A stretch of 64,000 nt of DNA from Zeus faber (GCA_960531495.1 OY482864.1:10969396-11033395); one strand, 5' to 3'; counted from the first letter of the stretch, positions 33,626 through 44,850 are shown. The notes: generated by a model not told the origin, from the letters alone. Numbers and translations are program-made.

Positions 33626-33926
33626 AGTCCATAAAGGGAAGCCATTCGAGTTCACCTCTGCACCGTGACCCAGGGCTTCAGCCTATGAGGCATACGGAAA
33701 AGGTATATTTTTTTTGGCAATATTTTCAAGGATCAATTGATGAATTGACAATGATGAAGATTACCCAGGGGATTGGTGAGGGAATCCACAATGCAGGTAA
33801 GCCATCGTTGCCTTCAATTTAACTAAAATACTTGTAAAATCGGAGATTTCCATGAACTAAGTAAAGTTATTTGACTTGCCAGTGGGCTGTCGTCCAGCCG
33901 GCTTGGAAAAGGGACAGAGCACGCTT

Positions 33927-33965
33927 AGAGAGACACACTTTATTCATCCCCAGAGGGAAATTGCC
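33927..33965 (-). repeat. Inverted 3' tail of a LINE/SINE family
   Basis: CACTTTATTCATCCCCAGAG followed by GGAAATT is the reverse complement of the fish retroposon tail AATTTCCC…GGGGAT.AATAAAGTG. A second copy is at 34845-34876, and a plus-strand copy sits within the Gypsy 3' LTR near 55688-55722. Confidence 0.65.
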
Positions 33966-34844
33966 AACCAGATGTGACATTTAATGTGCTATAATCAAGG
34001 AATATAATATAATAAATAAATATACTACCATGATACCGCTAGGATTCATAAACCCATTCGACTGCCAAAAAGGTAAAATTGCCTCGGTGGGCTGCATTGG
34101 AGCGCAGGTTATGCGAAGCAGGAGAACAGCACCTTGGGGACAGAAATGGAGCTATTATGGTGGTATTTCAGGATGAGCTGCAGGAATACTAGGTGTTAGA
34201 GGTGATTACAGCACCTTCTTTCAAAGCGGGTCTTGTTTGTCCTTTGGGCAACTGGACCGGTGTCATCGCAGTGTAGAGCTGAATTGATCTTCGCAATATT
34301 TGCCTCCTCCGACGGGCACATTGATCTGACTTCCTGTTTGAGGGGTTATGACAAACGTATTTGCGCGCCAAGTTCAACCTTTTACTTCATTACTTTACTT
34401 CATTTTTACACTTTAAAAAAAAAAAATAATATTTTATGCCAGAATTGCACACTTCTGGCACCGTGAAACAGCGTAAACTCATGAATACATTTCTTCATAA
34501 TTTACCGCTGTTCACCTGATGAATAATCGTGACTGGAACAATCTTGTCAGAAGAGCAGGCCATGGCCTGTGTTGACCCCACGTGGCCAACAGCCACCGTC
34601 ATAAATATTTATCTGGATACTGGCAAACCACAGAAAACGAGGAAGCAATTTTCAGCCCCAGATAAGAGTCATTCAGACATGATGAAAAATCTGTCCGTGT
34701 TAAAGGTGTTCTATAATATGTTCTGTCTTGACAGCTGATTATAAGTAACCTTATTTGCCTATTTGTCTAATTAGGCAGCCTCATATTAGTGAACAGACAA
34801 ATCCTTCGATAACCTATTATCATATTATTATGATTAGATAACAT
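33966..34844. other. Non-coding, no gene seen
   Basis: Unique sequence. The patch 34545-34760 (CCACGTGGCCAACAGCCACC; CCAGATAAGAGTCATTCAGA) has a regulatory texture with an E-box and a GATA-like site. No coding sequence. Confidence 0.4.
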
Positions 34845-34889
34845 CAGATAATTTATTAATCCCAGGGGGAAATTAAGGAAAAAAAAAAA

Positions 34890-34928
<39 letters not shown>
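34845..34928. repeat. Retroposon tail (inverted) and (AT)n microsatellite
   Basis: ATAATTTATTAATCCCAGGG is an inverted retroposon tail (34845-34876). An A-run follows, then alternating (TA)n from 34894 to 34928. Confidence 0.8.
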
Positions 34929-34930
<2 letters not shown>

Positions 34931-35094
34931 AGATTTTAGGATACGGTCATAACACGCAACACGCAAATGTGTCCTTGTGTTAGTAAATCTGCATGTCACC
35001 AGGGCTCGGAAAACTAGCGTCACAGCGTCATTACGTGAGCTGATGCTGCGTTTATTGGAAACTCTGAAAATTGTAAATCGTTTTAGGCGTAATG

Positions 35095-35185
35095 CTTATT
35101 TAAGTTTCAAGTTTACGTTCAAGAGATTATTTGTCACATACATACGGTCGTACATATATGCAGTGAAATGTCAAGACACCCAGTG
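35095..35185 (-). repeat. Inverted retroposon 3' tail
   Basis: CAAGTTTACGTTCAAGAGAT followed by TATTTGTCACATACATA is the reverse complement of the tail at 8340-8412, and continues further into the element (GCAGTGAAATGTCAAGACAC) than the other copies. Confidence 0.65.
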
Positions 35186-35359
35186 ATTACGCACAAGCTC
35201 TATAAGCTCAAAAAATACTCAAATGTGCGTAATCGACACTCGGTGCTCGCGCAGGCGGCCGCAAGGGGCGGCGCCCCATTCGCGATTCTGGGTTCTATAA
35301 TTATATAGCAGCAGCAGCTACAAAAGTCTGTTTACGGATAGGTTCATCATTTTTAATGT

Positions 35360-35500
35360 CTATCCTAGCGACAGTCCAGGTGAAGATCATTCATCCATAT
35401 TCCTTGCAATGTGAAGTCACAATATGAAACCGTTTTGATAGAGTTCAACCTTTAAATCGTACTACTTTTACACAGACACTTTTACACATTGTTGTGTAAA
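35360..35500. repeat. Block shared with 42895-43020
   Basis: GTCCAGGTGAAGATCATTCA through ACACATTGTTGTGTAAAG matches 42895-43020 over about 130 bp with few differences. In the second copy this block lies upstream of a transposon-like ORF, so it is probably the 5' region of the same transposon. Confidence 0.75.
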
Positions 35501-35542
35501 GAGAAGCAACAGCACGAACTGATGCTATGTTCCATGGGAACT

Positions 35543-35664
35543 CTAATAATAATAATAATAATAATTATTATTATTATTATTAATTATTAATTATTAATTA
35601 TTAATTATTAATTATTAATTATTAATTATTAATTATTAATTGTTAATTATTAATTATTATTATT

Positions 35665-35709
<45 letters not shown>

Positions 35710-35725
35710 TTTATTATTATTATTA
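35543..35725. repeat. AAT/ATT palindromic satellite, ~180 bp
   Basis: (AAT)n passes into (ATT)n, then (AATTATT)n, then (ATT)n/(AAT)n again. The tract is a nest of self-complementary segments and ends directly at the start of a microsatellite-bounded element. Confidence 0.95.
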
Positions 35726-37127
35726 GGGGTCCAGCCCCTATTAATATTGTTCGGGGAAAATTCTCTAAAACTTTAAATCCAAAACTATTTGAAACAGAAG
35801 AACGGCAGAAGCTACAAACACGGTCACGTCTTGTTTGAACTTGTATGTCACAAACACCTTGTGGTTCAAGTTTCCTCCTAATCGATCCACATAAGCTTGT
35901 GGCCACATCGAGTCAAATCCACTTGAATTTACGACTGAGTGATGCGTTCAAGAACCAACGAAAAATAAAAGCCCTGCAATGGTAACTACTCACAGAAACA
36001 CCAAGTTTTCGTATTTCATGGTATTTCACCATCATGGACACTCCAGATGTACTTATACACCACAAGGTAAGTTATACCAATGAAAATATTTGGTTTAAAG
36101 TAAGAAAAATAAGGTTGTTTTCTGAGAAACTTAATGTATTAACAGTTTCCTACGGCCAAATGTAGCAGATTTAAATTAAAAGACAGAAAGTGTTAAGTAT
36201 TGACAAGTTCTTCCATAATAACTCGAATGCCTATAGACAAGTAATCTCTACAACTGAATTTTCCAATTGTACATTATTAACAGAAAAAAAATACAATAAA
36301 GAAGTAATTACAACTAACCAGTATTTATTATATTTAATAAAACAACATGTATTTATTATTATTGTGATGCCAAGTAATTACAAAGGTTGTTTTTGTTATT
36401 ATTACAGATGCCGAAAGTCGCGTGGCTTATTTGAGAATACATAACAAGTGGTTTAAGGATGTCGAATTTAACAATGAATGGAATACTACTCTTTCCAAAA
36501 TGTTAGAAGATCCAAGAACCACAAACAACAATAATACATTTATGTGCATTGATAATATTGAAAATGCAGATTTAAGTTCAAAAGATGAAAATATTGATGA
36601 AACATGAAGTGATAAACAACAACATGGGATGTTTATGGACACGTTTCCAACCAGTTGATATTATACAGGAGGTAATAGAGCAGCACTTTGATCACCAGCA
36701 GAAGGAGCAACCCTGCACCGTTATTGGAGATGGAACCAATGAGGCAAAATGTTTCCCACTTCCTTTCCCAAACAACAATGGGAACGTTGCACACGTGTTG
36801 CCGTCTTAGTTTGATTCATACCGATCTACATTTCTATCAATGGGACTGCACTGGAAATATTGATAGAACTTTTAAAACTCACTGAAAATTGAAGAACGTG
36901 CTTTACGTTGAGAACACAGTCTCTTTGTGATATCATGAACCAATTCAATATAAATCCACGGTCCGTTGAGTTTTTACGACCACGAGTGGTCGTAAAATTC
37001 TAAAAATTGTAACTCATGCTTCATTGCACAGAATCGGGAGAGCTGTATTTTGTATCTAACACAACTAAACTGGACCCTGTGTATTGTCGCCTGCAGCTCT
37101 ATTTATTATTATTATTATTGTTATTAT
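35725..37127 (+). mobile_element. Microsatellite-bounded repeat, copy 1, with Helitron-like ORF
   Basis: It begins AGGGGTCCAGCCCC directly after an (ATT)n tract and ends CGCCTGCAGCTCTATTT running into another (ATT)n tract. Both boundary types recur in copies near 43970, 45000, 50709 and 51281. The first ~300 bp match the copy at 45000 closely (the GAACAACGGCAGAAG-like and TATGTCACAAACACCTTGTG segments). The middle carries ORF fragments resembling a Helitron protein N-terminus. Confidence 0.6.
36407..36809 (+). pseudogene. Helitron-like Rep/helicase N-terminal fragment
   Basis: Two frame-shifted pieces. The first (36407-36607) encodes RVAYLRIHNKWFKDVEFNNE near its start, then an acidic Asn/Asp-rich stretch. 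The second (36585-36809) encodes FQPVDIIQEVIEQHFD and NEAKCFPLPFPN. In animal Helitron proteins a QPVDI..E.LDQHFD block followed by NEAK.FP.LFPNG sits just before the HUH replication-initiator domain. That HUH domain and the helicase are absent here. A TTATTATTACAG just upstream resembles an intron acceptor. The family call rests on these two motifs alone. Confidence 0.6.
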
Positions 37128-37214
37128 AAGATGATATACGATAAAACTATTTTATTACCGAATGGGAATTTCAGGAAAATTGAGTCCTCCATCTATTGAC
37201 TTATGAGACTGAAT

Positions 37215-37222
37215 TTATATAC

Positions 37223-37284
<62 letters not shown>

Positions 37285-37290
37285 GTATAA
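37215..37290. repeat. (TA)n microsatellite
   Basis: About 75 bp of nearly pure alternating AT, with ACATATAT and GTATATAT interruptions. Confidence 0.95.
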
Positions 37291-37299
37291 TATTATTAT

Positions 37300-37890
37300 T
37301 CTAAGATCTACTGTTTAAATAATTTATTTGTTGAAAGCCACTGAAAGGCAACAAAAACAATACTCCTTCTAAAAATCCAAATCCATAGTGCTTATTAAAT
37401 AAACAAACCCACTATGATACTAACGTTCCATTGCACACATTACATCCAGGTTGTTAACCTTGTTAAGTTTTTGAGCCAAACAAAAGCTGTTCCTCGTGCA
37501 TTTTGTATAATAAAAAAGTTAGAAACCTCCTCTGTCTGAACAGTAGAATACGGTCATCTAGTGTGACTCCATGCCACGCGGTGTCAACTTTAAACATGTT
37601 CCCCACTGTGCCTCTCTGCATACGCCGGGGGGAATAGTGGACTCCTCCTGTCGACGTATTGGATATGATTTGATGTGACTAGTAGCATACAGGGCGCTAA
37701 TCACTGTGCACAGCGTGGTTCTAGTCGCGAGCATATACAGTATATCTATATTGCCCCATTCATATTTTTATTGCCCTTTACCCGCAGGATCATCAGGGGT
37801 GATGATCATGTAAAATTGATTCTCATCTCGCTGTCGTCTTTAGTTTTCTCTGCTGTGATGAGTCCGACCCGGGCCGCCGCGCTAACAGAG
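37300..37890. other. Non-coding, no gene seen
   Basis: AT-rich at first, then mixed. No gene recognised. Confidence 0.4.
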
Positions 37891-37899
37891 CCGTCAGAA

Positions 37900-38180
37900 C
37901 TGGAACCGGGCGTCGGCGCTCATCTTTCTCCCTGGCCTGGATCAATGTGGTGATAATATGAGCTCCCCTGATTGCGGAGACTGGAATTAGTGCATGTCTG
38001 GCGGACGCGGCGATCGCATTTGTCCGCTCCCTTCCACTCCCAATGCACTAGGGCTGTTTAACAATTCATGCTCCCCAATCACAACACGAAACACTCAACC
38101 GCTCCAGACATTGTCTCTTATTGTTAATTGGCCGAAACGGGAACTCACTTGACTGCTGTGCCTGGCAACCAGGCCAGCCT
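37900..38180. promoter_or_regulatory. Candidate conserved non-coding element
   Basis: Unique sequence with CCTGATTGCGGAGACTGGAA near 37968, GGCGATCGCATTTGTCCGC near 38009, TTATTGTTAATTGGCC near 38118 and GCCTGGCAACCAGGCC near 38158 (RFX/X-box-like palindrome). Inference from motif density only. Confidence 0.3.
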
Positions 38181-39912
38181 TCGAAACAGGCCATGCAGAG
38201 GTTGTACTCTTACGTTACGTTAACTACCTTTCAACCCTTTTAATGGAATGTTGTGGTCCATGTTCAAATGAATACTTAAAAAAGCTTGTAAGGGTTGGAA
38301 GCCGGTTAAGAATTCATGAGGAAGCATTGAGGACTCTGTGTTCCGGGATGTGAAAACAGATGGACGAGGGAAGGGCTGCGAGTGGTGATAGAGCACCTCT
38401 TTGAGATAAAATCAGAAAGCACAGGCCCTGAAACATCCACGGCTAAACCGGATCGCAAAAGAGGCGTATGGCGCCCGAGAAAAAGATCTCACTTCTCCGC
38501 AGAAAAAACTGATGTGGACTCATGTGGACTCATTATGGTCCCCCAGGTTTCCCGAGGCTACAAGGAAGAAATTGGGGTCTAACACACCGTAGAGACACTG
38601 GCATTGAATTACAGCTTCATTCAGACAGACATCAACGCTATCGTTTTCATGTTCCAGACGTTACAAATCCAGCTTTGAAGACGACCTTTCCAACAATATT
38701 CCGACTTGTTCCCTCTCTGCAAACCTTACCATCATATTTGCCTTTCTGCTTATTTCCCCCTGTCAAAGCATTCCTCCCTCGTTTGGCCCCAGACTCGGAT
38801 TCTAACAAGGAGAAAACTAATTTATTACCGAGAGCAGTAATTATTTGCTCTGAGCCGTTTCCGAGGACGGGGCATATTTGTTATTCTGTGTTGTTGATAT
38901 TATTTCCCCCCTCTAATTGTGTCCTGCCACCGGCGTAATCAGTTAATTTTCGGCCTCCGCTCCTTCCTAAAACGACTCATTATATCGCCGCTGCCGCCAC
39001 ATCCGAGCTCCTGCTGTGGAAGGCTTGGAAAGCGGACATTTGCTGGTTTTACCACTAGAGCACCCGGTGGTAAAACAGACCCTTTTCAGATTTTAGAGAA
39101 ACACACGAGTGAACCCCAGTGGAGCAAACCCGAGACGTGTTTCTGCCATGAGCCGCCATTTACAGCAGGCTTCTGCCGTAAACTGGTCGACCCGTCTGTT
39201 GACGTCGTGGGACGTTGACAAAAGAGACACCAAGACGAAATGTACCAGAAATAACCCGACGCTGCTTCCCCGCCACCTACACTCTGCTCATTATCTGGCG
39301 GCTGCCTGTTCAACGTAGGGAAACACTTTCCCCGTTCCCAGAGCCTCCTTCAAGTCCAGAGTCTCTGGGAGGTTCCACATGCGCCGTGGATCTGGCTTGG
39401 GAACCTTCCTGAATTGGCAATTAGAAATACAATGGGTTGTCTCGTGTCTCAGTAACTCATCCAGATTACAGTATACAAATAACGTGGGGAAAAATGTCCT
39501 TTTCTTAACCAAGGGTAAGTAATAAACTCTGCTTGTTTTATCTATGTCAGGAAATAGAAGTGATTGAAATACATAGAAACAGGCTTCCGGTCTTTTACGT
39601 CAGACAATAAGACGCGAGTGCATCTCAACAGCGAAGTGAGAGGAGACGGCACTTAAATGCCATTGACTTCTCCCGAAGAACCAGTAGTTCCATTGTAAAG
39701 TGATGAACTGACCGCAGAGGTCACACTCTGGACTAAACATAAACTGTATGGGATGATCAATTTCTCAACTTAATTATGGGAAATTGGTCACCTGGAATTG
39801 GTCCCGGGGGCCCCATCCAAGTGAGGGCTGCCCGCTGCTCCTGGCTGCCCCCTGGAGGAAGGACGTCTGGGACGGGAGAAACGCAGTGTCTGAATCTCTC
39901 CAGTCACCACTC

Positions 39913-39914
<2 letters not shown>

Positions 39915-39942
<28 letters not shown>
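39915..39942. repeat. (TG)14 microsatellite
   Basis: Uninterrupted TG dinucleotides. Confidence 0.95.
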
Positions 39943-39946
<4 letters not shown>

Positions 39947-40194
39947 TGTGGTCTTCACCGCTCCCCTCATGTGTGTGTGTTAAGTGCATTTGCACCTGTT
40001 AGATGAATGAAATGATTTTTCTTCAGAATGGCTTGAGGCGTGAAGCCAACATTTTCCTTGCAACAGCTTAAAACAGCTCGAAATCTCGAAAAACATTTTT
40101 TCGGGTTCTTAGCCACCCAGAGTGGACGTGGACGTCCATTTTCCCCGCTTCCTATTTTTTCAGTAAGTGTCCAGTTACAATGCCATGAGATGTA

Positions 40195-40231
40195 AGGCTC
40201 ATTGCATACACAAGGTGTATGTAATGAGCCT
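40195..40231. repeat. 17-bp hairpin, one mismatch, 3-nt loop
   Basis: AGGCTCATTGCATACAC pairs with GTGTATGTAATGAGCCT across the loop AAG, with one G-T wobble/mismatch position. Confidence 0.93.
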
Positions 40232-40924
40232 CTGCTGCCACTGCTATGTCATGAAAAACACATGTCAATGGATTTAAAAGCCTCAATACAGGTGATGGAG
40301 GACTTAAAGTTCTCTGTGATCAGCCGCCCTGTGGTTTACGCCATCACATCCTCGGCTCTCTAAGACACTGCAAGATGCGCTTCCCGACGCTCCTCAATAC
40401 TAACACTCTTGGATAGTTGATCGAATTTCCATTCAGCAATTTGGTGGCAAATTAACATCTCCTGCGCTGAGTGTTAAAAAACAAATAAGAAAACAATTCC
40501 TATGATGCATGGATTTTTTTTTTTAGCACTAAACATTTGTAGCAAACAGCTGCTATACATAGAGACCCAACACAAAGTAAGCACATAATGTGTTTACAAA
40601 ACGGACAAAACTGAAAAAAGTATAAATAGCTACTCACCAAACCAGCTTCGAGAATAGCATCTGAGTGAAGTGCTACGATGATTATTTATGGCTTATTATT
40701 ATAGCTTTGTCATAGGTTGTGTCGAGAAAAATTCTCCAATTTCTGCATTTTAAAGGTTTTTCAGTGAGTAAAATCTGAGAAATATAGTTGACGCACACGC
40801 TCATGTCTGAGTGTGTCTCTCAGAGTGTTCCTCTTTTGTGTTTCAAAAGGAAATTATATCTCGCGAGCTGAATGGAGTAGAATGCAGAGCTCTCCAAGGT
40901 CCTGAAACATGAGGCTGAAGCAGT

Positions 40925-41070
40925 GAAGGAGAAGAAGAAGAAGAAGAAGAAGAAGAAGAAGAAGAAGAAAGAAGAAGAATCTTTAATTATCACACAACAC
41001 ACCACACTACACACACACGCACATGCACATGCTTTGGATGGTGGCCGGTGAAATGAGGCCTCTGCACTTA
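40925..41070 (-). repeat. (GAA)n and inverted LINE/SINE tail
   Basis: About 50 bp of GAA repeats lead into AGAATCTTTAATTATCACAC and a CA-rich stretch. On the minus strand this reads as a retroposon 3' end, GTGATAATTAAAGATTCTTC, with a (TTC)n tail. Confidence 0.55.
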
Positions 41071-41253
41071 ACCCATCCTGGCGAGCTGCACGTCCATGTT
41101 CAGTGACAGGCCGACATGTTCAAGGCGCACGTTTGGATGTTTAAGAACCCAAAATATTGAGCTTGATGAAAACTTAACTCAATGACTACCATGTGACTTT
41201 CACACTCCACACGATGAGAATGAAGGATGACAATAAGAAAACTGTATGTGAGC

Positions 41254-42110
41254 TTTTTTTTTTTTTTTTTCATTTTTTTAACCTCTGCTGTCAGCATGCT
41301 GGGCATACAACACAGAGTATTTGTATGCTATTGCATCAAGGACAGAGTTAATCTGCAAGTGGTGTTCAAGTTCTCAACCTGCAATGCGACTCTTCAGGAA
41401 GAACTGCTGCAATAACTTTTGTCCTGTGGACGACCTTTTTTGTTATACAGAACCACCGCTAGTCCCCCTCTTTGGAGAACTATTTGACTGTGTTCGGGTC
41501 TATAAACAACTCATCACTACTCCAAGAGGGGGAGAATCACCATGGGTGAGACAAATAAGCATAGAACCAAACAACATGAACACGGAAAAACATAAACATC
41601 GGATGACAACATGTATCAAAATACAGGGTCAATTAAGTCCAGGAAAACTTGAATACAACTGGGCATGTGGCCTCTTCCTGTCATAGTGATGGCAGTAAAT
41701 GAGGGAGGAAAGGAGAGGAATGTAACCAAGAGGGTGTTAGGGGGAGTGTTCAAAGCAGGTGATGTGGTGTGTGTGTGTGCATACGATGAGACCGCCTGTA
41801 TGTGTGTGTGCGTGTTCACCGATGAGTGTACAGGACTTGTCCCAATTGGTTCCGGTGTATAAGGTTGGTATTATATCATAGCACCTCCAAGCAGCGGAAA
41901 TGCCCCCAGAGTCACCCCTGAGTCCCGCAGCCGTACAGACACCCCACTCCTGCAGGAAAGCCCCAAGCACCCCGCCCTGCAGCCGCAGAAGACCCCCCGA
42001 CCCACCAAAAGAGCCGGAAGCCCGCGGAGCAACAGCCACGCCTGGCCCTGAGGAGCATAGCCCAGTCCCAGAGAGCGCGAGGACACCCCGCAACCCCCAA
42101 GGTGCACACC
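41254..42110 (-). mobile_element. Poly(A)-tailed non-LTR retroposon, copy 2 (857 bp)
   Basis: Minus-strand copy whose A tail appears as the T-run at 41254-41271. It is flanked by the 9-bp direct repeat TATGTGAGC at 41245-41253 and 42111-42119, giving precise ends and showing target-primed insertion. The 3' ~310 bp match copies 1 and 3. The middle has a variable CA-rich section (41765-41815), and the 5' ~230 bp are GC-rich, with polypyrimidine/proline-like runs on the plus strand. No intact ORF; probably the 3' region of an L1-like LINE. Confidence 0.85.
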
Positions 42111-42119
42111 TATGTGAGC

Positions 42120-42890
42120 ATTTTCATCTTCTTCCATTATTATTAAGTCTCTGCTTGAGTCTTTGCCTTCCGTCAATAGATACTGCTAGAATTAATTCAC
42201 GGATGAATGGGTGAAAGAACCTAAAGGACTTGCGGAAAAGGTTCTGAACTGTTCCTACAGTTATTTTTTCAAAGATTTGTTCATTCATTGCCTTAATGGT
42301 GTGTTATTTCAGTCCGTGCACTGCAAACTATATTGTACAGACATTACAGATGCATGATCCCACCCACACTTGGCAACATTGAAATTTAAGTCGCAGTAAA
42401 ATCTTTGTCAGGTTAAATTGTTCATTCAAATATTTTTATTTTATATTTTTATTTTACGTAGTGTAGATTTAAATGGTGTATTGATTCAAAATGAGATGCA
42501 GGATTTACTTTTTAAATATAGGATGAGTCTACAGGACGGGTGGCGGGTTCTTTTTCCTTTTGCTTAATAGAATAGAAATAAATAGTCACCGATGATAGAG
42601 GATATGTGACCCACCGCAGCGAAACCCGACTTGTCGCGCATTTCTAAAATCACCAGGAGGCGCCTAAATCGTTGAAAAAACCTTTCTAGAAGTAAAATTT
42701 GGTTTTTCCAGATTCGTGTTCCTTTGTGTTTTTTTTTTTTTTTTTTATCTCTCAATGTATTTTCAAAACCAAGTTTGATTTATAAATAGTAGATAAATGT
42801 TAAACTGTCGAGTTAAATATTTTTAGACTGCATGGGGAAACACAGTTAACTTACCGAGATGAACAGTGTGAACGTCGATCAATCCTTTAA
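42120..42890. other. Non-coding, no gene seen
   Basis: AT-rich with a T-run at about 42729-42746. The part after 42590 may be the 5' flank of the transposon that continues at 42895. Confidence 0.4.
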
Positions 42891-42894
42891 AGCG

Positions 42895-43560
42895 ACCGTC
42901 CAGGTGAAAACCATCCGCCCATATTCCATGTGATGTGAAGTCACAATGTGAAACCATTTTGATAGAGTCAACCTTTAAATATTACGTGTTTTATACACAC
43001 ACCCAGATACATTGTTGTGTAGGTGGCGTATACCAACAGAGGAGAAAAGCCGAAATCACTTCTGTAAACAAGATGAGGAGCCTTCGGTTTCACTTGTCTG
43101 TGAAAATTTTCATCTCCGTGTTGTTATAAATTACTAGAAGCGGATGGAGGAAGCTTTAAATCTTATCGCAGACCTTAATCTGACCAGTGCAATAGATCCA
43201 GGTCAGTGTAAGCAGCGCGTACTGGACTTCATTTTCCGCGATGATAGCCAGTTCTCCGACAGCGATGCCGAGATTGACAGCGATGCTGAATCTGATATCG
43301 GCACTATCCCGGACATGGAGAACATTTCAAACAGCAGTGATCAACCAGAATTTTACAATGATATGGAATATTTTCTAGAACAACCGGAGGAGACTGACGA
43401 CACGCCCGTTGTTGTTACGACAAATTGATGACGTGGAACAGAATGTTGAGGTTGGTGATGCAGATTATGAACACGTAGCAATGGACAAGATTCTCAAATT
43501 TACCTGCAAATGCAGCCAGGGGCGAAAGGAAAATGAATAGAGACCCCAAACAGGCTCTGA
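42895..43560 (+). mobile_element. Truncated DNA transposon with 5' part of an ORF
   Basis: The block 42895-43020 is duplicated at 35360-35500. An open reading frame follows at 43144. Sequence after about 43560 no longer looks coding, so only the front of a transposon seems preserved. No terminal inverted repeat was identified. Confidence 0.5.
43144..43428 (+). pseudogene. Acidic transposon-associated ORF, 94 codons plus frameshifted continuation
   Basis: Opens with MEEALNLIADLN, has a QRVLDFIF segment, then is rich in Asp/Glu/Ser (SDSDAEIDSDAESD). A one-base shift near 43425 opens a continuation (DDVEQNVEVGD … MDKILKFTCKCSQG) to about 43540. An acidic N-terminus followed by a FTCxC motif resembles the start of a widespread, poorly characterised transposase-like family in fish. 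The catalytic part is missing. This is the cleanest short open frame in the window that lacks simple repeats. The family is not named because I cannot verify it. Confidence 0.45.
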
Positions 43561-43941
43561 AAGTGCTGGGGTAGGGTTGGAATTAGCCCACATAATAACT
43601 CCAAGAACTTTGAAGATATTTGGCATACGCACATTTATATATTAAATGACCCACTGAGGTTGATGGGTCCTTCAACCCATTTGCATTCTGGGAGCTGGCT
43701 GAATGAAGCCAAGTGTTTGAGGACACTTTGAGGGTGATTATCTCAGAAACACAGTCTGCCACATCCTTGTTACATTAACAAGCCATAGCTTTGAAAATAT
43801 TTGCTTGATTCACACAAGTGACACTTTGTTTTCAAGTTCTGATCCTCCACTTTTAAATGACGTGAAAAACTGGGCCAAATGGAGTTCTATGCCATGGGAT
43901 TAAGTGTACCACGCATTCATGCACAAGCACATGTATGCACT
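43561..43941. other. Non-coding, no gene seen
   Basis: Mixed sequence between the transposon fragment and the next (ATT)n tract. Nothing recognised. Confidence 0.4.
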
Positions 43942-44850
43942 GATTATTATTATTATTATTATTATTATTAGGGGTCCAGCCCGCAGGGCTGTTAATGCTG
44001 GGATGTTTTTATTTTTAATATTTTTGGGCTAAAAGTATCTGAAACACGACAATGGCAATATGTACAAACATGGTTGATGTCACACTAGAACCAGGACATT
44101 CCAGACTTCTTTGATCCATATCGATCCCCATATAGAGCAGAAAATAATAAAAACTTGTCATTTTAATGGAGGTAGACGAGCATTGAGACTATTTGATTAG
44201 TTTTAGGAGCGGCCCACTTTGTGACATCATCATCCAAAATTGATGTCCAAGTCCAGATGCTGTGTTAAAGGAAACTCAGAAAACTGTAACTCGTGCTGTG
44301 TTTTACAAAACCCCGAAAACTATAATCAGTCACAGAAGGTGTTTTCACACAGCAGGATTCTAAGAACCTTTGGTGGAACCGTCCCTTTCTTTTGTGTCCG
44401 CACTGCATGATCCAGGAATGACCGTAATTGTTAAAACACGTTCTTGAGTGGTATTTAAACTAAAACGACAGAAGAGGAAAATTCATGATAAGTGTACAAA
44501 TAAATAAGGGGACAGGGATTGGTCCAAATGTAAATGTGATACTCCATTCAAAGTAAACATGTCAATTTATACACAATTTATTTCAAAAACATTAAATGTA
44601 AAGGCACTTAAATGCTGATCACGGCATTATGGAAAGAATATCATAAATCCAACATTTACACTAAAAAGTGATGAGATCTTAACTCACTAATAACATTGCG
44701 TCGGGGTGGGTGTGGGTGGGCGGAGCTGCGTCTGGATTTACGTCTAAGTGCTGATCATTTTGTCTGATCCGTTTGTTTTTGTTTTTTTTATAAAAAATTG
44801 TACCTAACACAACTAAACTGGACCCTGTATATTAATGCCTGCAGCTTTAT
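43942..44850 (+). mobile_element. Microsatellite-bounded repeat, copy 2
   Basis: (ATT)n at 43942-43970 leads into AGGGGTCCAGCCCGCAGGGC, and the right end CCTGCAGCTTTATTAG (about 44837) runs into (ATT)n. The interior shares GAAACTCAGAAAACTGTAAC and AACCTTTGGTGGAACCG segments with copies 4 and 5. GTACCTAACACAACTAAACT with GGACCCTGTATAT near 44800-44830 matches the right end of copies 1 and 4. Confidence 0.65.

Larger units (their letters stand above)
38181..40900. other. Non-coding, no gene seen
   Basis: Contains a regulatory-looking stretch at about 38740-38960 (ACTAATTTATTACCGAGAGC, GCAGTAATTATTTGCTC, CCCCTCTAATTGTGTCC). Also present are a 10-bp hairpin at 39046-39076, (GT)n at 39915-39942 and a 17-bp hairpin at 40195-40231. 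No exon or transposon protein is recognised. Confidence 0.4.

Noticed and set aside
41900-42214. Proline-rich 104-codon frame as a gene
   Set aside because: It is the reverse complement of the GC-rich 5' part of the retroposon delimited by TATGTGAGC duplications, so it belongs to the element.
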